From the NCBI GenBank assembly GCA_034430415.1, contig DAOUEN010000074.1:1-5155 (forward strand): a stretch of 5,155 nt of DNA, given 5' to 3'. Position numbers and translations under genes: made by a program. The DNA is from JADFUZ01 sp034430415. Its GTDB lineage: Bacteria; Chloroflexota; Dehalococcoidia; GIF9; AB-539-J10. Shown here in pieces: positions 1 to 4,369 of the stretch. Position 1 is the first letter of the stretch. Every line of letters begins with the position of its first letter. A model generated the notes under the pieces. The model ran no database searches and was not told where the DNA came from. It was given only the letters and a program-made list of their open reading frames with translations.

Positions 1-444
1 CCTACGGAGTATAAGTTTGGAGGTCTACTTGAGGTTAGAGATTCAAAGCCAAGGCGCTTCGTTTCCATAATCGACTATGCCGGTACCTCCCTCGACCCCT
101 CTGAACAGTTCATTCGGGCGCGGATGACAAGCGTCACCGCAACTGCGAGGACCGGGAATGGCAAGATACTGGGTGTCTTTCGGGCAATACCGGCGCCTGC
201 GAGGCCGGTGCTCGAGGAGAAGATCGCCGCGCTCAAGGAATCGGGCATCGGCGGGGTCTATGCCGTCGGCAACGCCAGCGAGCCCGTGTGTCAGGTCCCC
301 ATAGGTTTGAACCGCATCGGCATTGTGCAACTCGGCGGGCTCAACCCGGTAGCGGCAGCCGTCGAGGCCGGTATTGAGATCGAAAACATAGCCGAAAGCG
401 GCCTCATCGATTTCCAGGAGTTACAGAGCATCTGGGAACTCTAG
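1..444 (+). CDS. NrpR-like (DUF128) transcriptional regulator, C-terminal effector domain, 5'-truncated by window edge
   Basis: Frame 1 is open from the first base to the TAG at 442-444 and gives 147 residues without a true start. The first Met codon (124) falls inside a conserved block, so it is not the start. Visible motifs are YKFGGLLEV (residues 4-12), a SLDPSEQFI block (30-38), RMTSV (41-45), TGNGKILGVFRAIPA (51-65), GIGGVYAVGN (82-91) and LGGLNPVAAAVEAGIE (111-126), followed by SGLIDFQEL near the end. This series matches the DUF128/NrpR regulatory domain. In methanogens NrpR is a winged-helix repressor of nitrogen genes released by 2-oxoglutarate; bacterial homologues are much less studied. 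The DNA-binding part would lie upstream and is not seen. The first 60 or so bases are noticeably AT-richer than the rest. The next gene on the same strand is a glutamine synthetase homologue, which supports a nitrogen-regulatory role. The family call is firm; the ligand and targets are inferred. Confidence 0.85.
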   Translation, partial: PTEYKFGGLLEVRDSKPRRFVSIIDYAGTSLDPSEQFIRARMTSVTATARTGNGKILGVFRAIPAPARPVLEEKIAALKESGIGGVYAVGNASEPVCQVPIGLNRIGIVQLGGLNPVAAAVEAGIEIENIAESGLIDFQELQSIWEL

Positions 445-454
445 GACGGATCGC

Positions 455-517
455 TTGCCACTTGGGCTGCGGCGCAAAGGTCTGAGTCGACCTGTGCCAG
501 CCCAAATCGGTGGGCAG
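455..517 (+). terminator. Long imperfect hairpin between the NrpR-like gene and the glutamine synthetase homologue (possible terminator)
   Basis: Perfect 8-bp arms TTGGGCTG (462-469) and CAGCCCAA (498-505) can be extended both ways. Inside them, 472-475 pairs with 494-497 (one G-U) and AGGTC (478-482) pairs with GACCT (489-493) around a 6-nt loop. Outside them, 457-461 pairs with 510-513 plus 515. Counting bulges, about 24 base pairs can form over 63 nt. It starts about 10 nt after the upstream stop codon and ends about 35 nt before the next promoter, as expected of a terminator. The run after it (519-527) is only moderately T-rich, so it is not a textbook intrinsic terminator. It could instead be an mRNA 3'-end stabiliser or a remnant of a small inverted-repeat element. 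Confidence 0.45.
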
Positions 518-552
518 CTTGCTTTCCTGAAATTGACAGGGACGCCGTGTTC

Positions 553-581
553 TTGAGGCCTACTGCTACGGGTGCTAGAAT
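553..581 (+). promoter_or_regulatory. Sigma-70 extended -10 promoter for the glutamine synthetase homologue
   Basis: The -35 hexamer is TTGAGG (553-558), the spacer is exactly 17 bp, and the -10 hexamer is TAGAAT (576-581). A TG at 573-574 one base before the -10 makes it an extended -10 element. Transcription would start about 7-8 bases downstream, at 588-589, which is the ATG of the next gene. The 12-base block GGTGCTAGAATT (571-582) recurs with one change in the promoter at 2813-2841. Confidence 0.75.
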
Positions 582-588
582 TCCCCCT

Positions 589-2091
589 ATGAAAGACGTA
601 GCCGGAGCGAATGCGAACAAGATATCCCGGTTCTTGGGAAAACCTGCCGCCGACTTCACCCGGCAGGACCTCGTCAAGTTCATTGAGGCCAACGACATCC
701 AGGTGCTGAACTTCCGCCACATCGGGGGAGACGGGAGGCTGAAGACCCTCAATTTCCCTGTCACCGGCCGAGCCGACCTGGACCGCCTGCTGTCGATGGG
801 GGAAAGGGTGGACGGCTCCAGCCTGCTACCCTATATCGATGCCGCCTCAAGCGACCTCTATATCGTGCCACGGTACGGCACCGCCTACGTGAACCCCTTC
901 TGTGACGTTCCCGCGGTGGACGTTCTCTGCTCCTACTACAGCAGCGAGGGCAAGCGCCTTCCCAGCGCCCCCGAGAACATCGTCAGGAAGGCTCAGGAGG
1001 CATTGAGGAACAGCACCGGGTTGACTCTGGAGGCTATGGGCGAGCTGGAGTACTACGTCATCCATGACAGCCAGCAGGCGTATTCGGTCAAGGCCCAGAA
1101 GGGTTACCACGAGTCCTCCCCCTTCTGCAAGTGGGAGCGGCTGAGATGTGAGGCCATGGTGGCCCTTTCCCAGGCAGGGGTGGCGGTGAAGTACGGCCAC
1201 TCCGAGGTCGGCAACATCTCCGGCGACGGGCGTGATATGGAGCAGCACGAGATTGAACTGCTGCCCGTGCCCGCAGAAGACGCCGCCGACCAGGTAGCCA
1301 TCGCCATGTGGATGCTGCGGATGCTGGGGCACAAGCATGGGGTGACAACTACCTTCGCCCCCAAGATCCTGGCCGGCCATGCTGGCAACGGCCTTCACAT
1401 CCACACCAGGCTGGTCAGGAACGGCAGGACCATGATGACTGAAGGGAACCGGCTCAGCGACACAGCCAGAAAGGCCATCGCCGGCTATCTCACTCTGGCT
1501 CCTTCGCTGACCGCCTTCGGCAACACTGTCCCCACCTCCTACCTGAGGCTGGTCCCCCACCAGGAGGCCCCCACACATATATGCTGGGGTGACCGCAACA
1601 GGTCCGTGCTGGTGAGAGTGCCCCTGGGATGGCTCAACGTTGCCGACATGGCCAGGGACGCCAACCCGCGGGAAAGCGGCGAGTCCCCCGCGCCTGTGGA
1701 CAACCAGACGGTGGAGATACGCTGCCCCGATGGCTCGGCCAACATCTACCTGCTGCTGGCGGGGCTGGCGGTGGCCGCCCGTCACGGCCTGGAGATGGAG
1801 GACTCACTGCAGGTGGCCGAGAAGCTCTACGTGGACGTGAACATCTTCGCTCCGGAGCACAAGGAGCTTCAGCAGGGGCTGCCACACCTGCCTGTCTCCT
1901 GCTGGGAATCGGCTGACTTGCTTCTCAAACAGCGCGACATATATCAGCGGGACGGCGTCTTCTCTCCCACCGTAATCGATCAGGCCGCGGCGAAGCTCAA
2001 GAGCTACGACGACAGGGACCTCAGCCAGAGGCTGCACGGTAGGGAGGACGAGGTCGGCAGACTGATCGAAGACTTCCTCTACTGCCCCTGA
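589..2091 (+). CDS. Glutamine synthetase family protein (GSI-like), predicted leaderless
   Basis: The 500-residue product has the GS beta-grasp and catalytic domains in order, near the usual 440-500 aa. Catalytic landmarks are VDGSS (74-78), the metal-binding pair E152/E154 in GELEYY, E206 in HSEVG, E221 in EQHEIEL, H270 in GLHIH, R320 and E326 in the RLVP-QEAP block, NRSVLVR (337-343) and E377/R379 in VEIRCPDGSAN. All metal and phosphate ligands expected from Salmonella GS appear present, so it should be an active ATP-dependent amide-forming ligase, most simply glutamate plus ammonia to glutamine in the cytoplasm. Two departures stand out: the NGSGMH-type glutamate loop reads AGNGLH (265-270), and the adenylylated Tyr of the NLY motif is Phe420 (NIF). 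Start choice: the ATG at 589 lies at the predicted transcription start and has no Shine-Dalgarno. A GTG at 547 would add 14 residues but lies upstream of the promoter's -35. A gamma-glutamyl amine or amide ligase is the main alternative, so glnA is not assigned. Confidence 0.88.
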   Translation: MKDVAGANANKISRFLGKPAADFTRQDLVKFIEANDIQVLNFRHIGGDGRLKTLNFPVTGRADLDRLLSMGERVDGSSLLPYIDAASSDLYIVPRYGTAYVNPFCDVPAVDVLCSYYSSEGKRLPSAPENIVRKAQEALRNSTGLTLEAMGELEYYVIHDSQQAYSVKAQKGYHESSPFCKWERLRCEAMVALSQAGVAVKYGHSEVGNISGDGRDMEQHEIELLPVPAEDAADQVAIAMWMLRMLGHKHGVTTTFAPKILAGHAGNGLHIHTRLVRNGRTMMTEGNRLSDTARKAIAGYLTLAPSLTAFGNTVPTSYLRLVPHQEAPTHICWGDRNRSVLVRVPLGWLNVADMARDANPRESGESPAPVDNQTVEIRCPDGSANIYLLLAGLAVAARHGLEMEDSLQVAEKLYVDVNIFAPEHKELQQGLPHLPVSCWESADLLLKQRDIYQRDGVFSPTVIDQAAAKLKSYDDRDLSQRLHGREDEVGRLIEDFLYCP

Positions 2092-2151
2092 TGCCGCCGG
2101 GCTCCTACATGAACCTGCGGGATGCCAGCCTCCTCTTCAGTACCCTGTTCC

Positions 2152-2165
2152 CCTCACCTGTGAGG
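2152..2165 (+). promoter_or_regulatory. Small stem-loop just upstream of the Nudix ribosome binding site
   Basis: CCTCA (2152-2156) pairs with TGAGG (2161-2165) around a CCTG loop; as DNA it is a 14-bp palindrome with a 6-bp half-site CCTCAC. A competing longer-range pairing, TTCCC (2149-2153) with GGGAA (2173-2177), would cover the start of the Shine-Dalgarno region. It could be a short terminator stem for the upstream gene, an operator, or a translational control element. There is no U-tract, and a stem this short can arise by chance. Confidence 0.3.
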
Positions 2166-2175
2166 TAGTAACGGG

Positions 2176-2182
2176 AAAGGAG
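2176..2182 (+). promoter_or_regulatory. Ribosome binding site for the Nudix gene
   Basis: AAAGGAG lies 9 nt before the ATG at 2192. It fixes that start and contrasts with the glutamine synthetase gene, which has none. I see no convincing promoter in the 100-bp gap before it, so read-through from the upstream gene is possible. Confidence 0.75.
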
Positions 2183-2191
2183 CAACAGAAG

Positions 2192-2743
2192 ATGGATATT
2201 CTGGACAGAGAAATCGCCTTTGAAGGACGGTACCTGCGCTTCGTCAGGAAGCACTGCCGCAAGGGCGGCAGGGAGTACGTCTGGGAGACGATGGAGAGAA
2301 AGAACGTCTACGGGGAAGGGGCGGTGGTGGTCGTCCCCCTCACCGGAGAGAGGGAACTGATCCTGGAGAGGAACTGGAGGGCCGCTTTGGAATCTTATGT
2401 CGTACAGTTCCCCGCCGGGCTCACCGACAAGGAGGGAGAAAGCAGGGAGGAGGCCGCCAGGAGAGAGCTCCTGGAGGAGACCGGCTACGAGGCGGCGGAG
2501 CTTATCCCCATTGTCTCGGTGCCGCTGTGCCCCGTTCTAACCGCCACCAGGGCCACTCACTTCTTCGCCCCCGGCGTGAGGCTGGTGGGCAGACAGCGTG
2601 GGGACAGCTCGGAGGAGATCGAGGTGGTGAAGGTGCCGGTGGCGCAGGTGGATGACTACCTGCTGAACCTCCCGGACGATACCGCCCTGGACCTCAGAGT
2701 CCCCGGCATACTCTGGGCCCTGGAGAGAAAGGGCCTGCTCTGA
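2192..2743 (+). CDS. Nudix hydrolase, ADP-ribose pyrophosphatase (NudF) type
   Basis: The 183-residue protein has the ADP-ribose pyrophosphatase layout: an N-terminal strand region with F-GRYLRF (10-17), GAVVVVPL (43-50), the LILERNWR segment (56-63) and FPAG (73-76). The Nudix box follows, with G76, E83 and RELLEETGY (91-99); the glutamates in REL-EE bind Mg2+. A downstream acidic SSEEIEVVKVP stretch (139-149) matches the family's catalytic-loop region. Such enzymes cleave ADP-ribose or related nucleoside diphosphate compounds to AMP and a phosphorylated partner in the cytoplasm. Two small oddities: six residues rather than five separate the box Gly from Glu (GLTDKEGE), and FPAG replaces the commoner LPAG. 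It lies 100 bp after the glutamine synthetase homologue on the same strand, and no functional link is apparent. The fold is firm; the exact substrate is not. Confidence 0.9.
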   Translation: MDILDREIAFEGRYLRFVRKHCRKGGREYVWETMERKNVYGEGAVVVVPLTGERELILERNWRAALESYVVQFPAGLTDKEGESREEAARRELLEETGYEAAELIPIVSVPLCPVLTATRATHFFAPGVRLVGRQRGDSSEEIEVVKVPVAQVDDYLLNLPDDTALDLRVPGILWALERKGLL

Positions 2744-2757
2744 AGAGGCTACCTGAG

Positions 2758-2771
2758 CGGCGCCAGCGCCG
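2758..2771 (+). terminator. Short GC-only stem-loop after the Nudix gene (weak terminator candidate)
   Basis: CGGCG (2758-2762) pairs with CGCCG (2767-2771) around CCAG, 15 nt after the Nudix stop codon. No T-run follows, so intrinsic termination is doubtful. It is listed because of its position between a stop codon and the next promoter. Confidence 0.25.
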
Positions 2772-2812
2772 GGGGATAGCACGTCCTCCTAACGCGGAGT
2801 CGCCCCAGGGGG

Positions 2813-2841
2813 TTGATGGCGCTCACACCCGGTGCTAGTAT
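2813..2841 (+). promoter_or_regulatory. Sigma-70 extended -10 promoter for the FAD-linked oxidase
   Basis: TTGATG (2813-2818), a 17-bp spacer and TAGTAT (2836-2841) with an upstream TG at 2833-2834. The spacing and extended -10 are the same as in the promoter at 553-581, and GGTGCTAGTATT (2831-2842) differs from its counterpart there by one base in twelve. Predicted transcription start is about 2848, leaving a leader of about 130 nt before the ATG at 2979. There is no ATG near the predicted start, so this message is not leaderless. Confidence 0.7.
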
Positions 2842-2848
2842 TGCACCG

Positions 2849-2978
2849 GCCGGAACCGTTTGGAGAAACCCGTGGTCCTTCTGTCCGCTCCTGTATCCAG
2901 CTCCCCTACGGCCTTGTGCCAGGGAGCAAGGGAGCACCGGCAGGTTCCATCGGGGCAAGGCCAAAGGAGGCATTGGAA
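2849..2978 (+). promoter_or_regulatory. Structured 5' leader of the oxidase mRNA, ending in a ribosome binding site
   Basis: The leader contains a perfect 7-bp stem, GGCCTTG (2910-2916) with CAAGGCC (2956-2962), closing a 39-nt loop. The stem ends one base before the Shine-Dalgarno AAAGGAGG (2963-2970), which is 8 nt from the ATG. Within the loop, AGGGAGCA is repeated in tandem (2921-2936). Either copy can pair through GGGAGC with GCTCCC at 2900-2905, giving mutually exclusive folds. I do not recognise a known riboswitch class here. The ribosome binding site is firm; a regulatory role for the folds is inference. Confidence 0.4.
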
Positions 2979-4349
2979 ATGATGAACGTGGACGAGCTAC
3001 AGCGCATCGTGGGAGAGGACTGGGTCATCACCAGGAGAGAGCAGATGGAGAGCTACCTGGTGGACGAGACCGCCATACCGGTAAGGCCGGGAGCGGCCGA
3101 GAACGTTGTCGTGGTGAAGCCCGCCAATACAGAGGAGATCTCCCGCGTACTGAAGCTGGCCAATAGAGAGAAAACCCTGGTCTATCCCCGGGGCGGAGGC
3201 ACGGGAAACATCGGGGGTGCCATACCAACCCAGGACGGAGTGGTTCTTTCCCTGGAAAGGCTGGACAAGATCGAGGAGATAGACCGGGAGAACCTGATGG
3301 TGGTGTCCCAGGCAGGAGTGACGTTGCGGGATTTGATACAGGCCGTGGAAGCTGCCGACCTCCTCTTTCCTCCACATCCCGGGGACGAGGGCGCCCAGAT
3401 CGGCGGCATGGTTGCCTGCAACGCCGGCGGCACCAGGGCAATCAAATACGGAGTGGTTAGAAACTACGTGAAGGGCCTCGAGGTGGTCCTCCCCACGGGG
3501 GAGGTCGTGAACATGGGTGGCAAGCTGCTCAAGAACAACACCGGGCTTGACCTGATGCATCTCATGATAGGGAGCGAGGGCATCCTGGGCATCATAACGA
3601 GGGTCATCTTCCGCCTGTACCCCAAGTTCGCTGGCACGGCCACGCTGGTCATCTCCTACGACGACCGTCACCAGGCAATAAAAGCAGTTCCCAAGATACT
3701 GCAGAGCGGCGTAATACCTCTGGCCATCGAATACGTGGACCGTGAAGACATGGAAACAACGGCGGCGTACCTGGGCCTGAAATGGCCGCCGGCCAAAGGC
3801 ACGGCCCATCTCATCATAATGGTCACCGGGGCCAGCGAGGAGGACGTGTACTCCCAGTGCCAGCAGATAGCCGATGTTTGCCAGAAGTACAACGCCGTGG
3901 ATACCCTGATCGCCGAGAGGAAAGAGGAGCAGGCCGATATCCTGAAGATAAGGAGCGAGATGTACACGGCGCTGAAGCCACAGGTGGCAGACCCCCTCGA
4001 TGTAGTAGTGCCCCCGGCCGAGGTGGCCAACTTCATGGATGCCATGGAGCGAATCGCGAAGCGCTTTGACACCCGCATCATTACCCTGGGTCACGCCGGG
4101 GACGGCAACCTCCACCCCCTGGTGATGAAGGACCTGGCTGACAGGGGTCTGCTGAAAGAGGCCAAGGCCGAGATATACAAGGAGATGGCCCGGCTGGGCG
4201 GCACCATTACCGCCGAGCACGGCATAGGGAAGATCAGGATGTCCGAGCTTGACCTCTACATGGACGGGAAATCAAAGGAACTGATGCAGGGAATCAAGCG
4301 CGTGTTTGACCCCAACGGCATACTGAATCCGGGGACCGCCATAAGGTAA
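2979..4349 (+). CDS. FAD-linked 2-hydroxyacid dehydrogenase (GlcD / D-lactate dehydrogenase type)
   Basis: The 456-residue, full-length member of the PCMH-type FAD oxidase family begins at ATG 2979, with ATG 2982 equally possible, behind an excellent AAAGGAGG site. The FAD domain shows YPRGGGTGNIGGAIP (69-83), IGGMVACNAGGTRAIKYG (141-158) and the NNTGLDL-GSEGILGIIT block (186-207). The C-terminal FAD-oxidase domain shows GHAGDGNLHP (371-380), AEHGIG (412-417) and FDPNGILNPG (443-452). H372, H379 and E413 have the same spacing as the metal-binding His, His and Glu of human D-2-hydroxyglutarate dehydrogenase. Expected chemistry is oxidation of a D-2-hydroxyacid (glycolate, D-lactate or similar) to the 2-oxoacid, passing electrons to an Fe-S partner, quinone or flavoprotein. 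No signal peptide or membrane segment is seen, and no glcE, glcF or etf gene adjoins, so substrate and acceptor remain open. It has its own promoter and is convergent with the next gene. Confidence 0.9.
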   Translation: MMNVDELQRIVGEDWVITRREQMESYLVDETAIPVRPGAAENVVVVKPANTEEISRVLKLANREKTLVYPRGGGTGNIGGAIPTQDGVVLSLERLDKIEEIDRENLMVVSQAGVTLRDLIQAVEAADLLFPPHPGDEGAQIGGMVACNAGGTRAIKYGVVRNYVKGLEVVLPTGEVVNMGGKLLKNNTGLDLMHLMIGSEGILGIITRVIFRLYPKFAGTATLVISYDDRHQAIKAVPKILQSGVIPLAIEYVDREDMETTAAYLGLKWPPAKGTAHLIIMVTGASEEDVYSQCQQIADVCQKYNAVDTLIAERKEEQADILKIRSEMYTALKPQVADPLDVVVPPAEVANFMDAMERIAKRFDTRIITLGHAGDGNLHPLVMKDLADRGLLKEAKAEIYKEMARLGGTITAEHGIGKIRMSELDLYMDGKSKELMQGIKRVFDPNGILNPGTAIR

Positions 4350-4369
4350 ACGGCCGCTTCCCCCCGGGC

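Noticed and set aside
533..538. Perfect TTGACA -35 hexamer
   Set aside because: No acceptable -10 at 16-18 bp spacing (AGGCCT region at 556-561), and it is 37 bp from the TAGAAT used by the other promoter.
547..588. GTG at 547 as the synthetase start, adding 14 residues
   Set aside because: It lies upstream of the -35 of the best promoter (553-581), and the added residues look like translated promoter DNA rather than protein. Only a weak AGGG precedes it.
847..1785. Long open frame on the minus strand (312 codons) across the synthetase gene
   Set aside because: Antisense shadow of a clearly conserved GC-rich gene; the translation shows no recognisable motifs.
2832..2978. GTG at 2832 as an N-terminal extension of the oxidase by 49 residues
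   Set aside because: It falls inside the -10 region of the promoter and has no ribosome binding site, while ATG 2979 has AAAGGAGG at good spacing and begins the conserved protein.
2997..4220. Very long open frame on the minus strand (407 codons) across the oxidase gene
   Set aside because: The plus-strand frame has full FAD-oxidase motifs; the antisense frame is a composition artefact with no family signature.
4350..4369. Bidirectional terminator between the convergent genes
   Set aside because: Only a 4-bp GGCC pairing and no T-run on either strand in the 20-bp gap.
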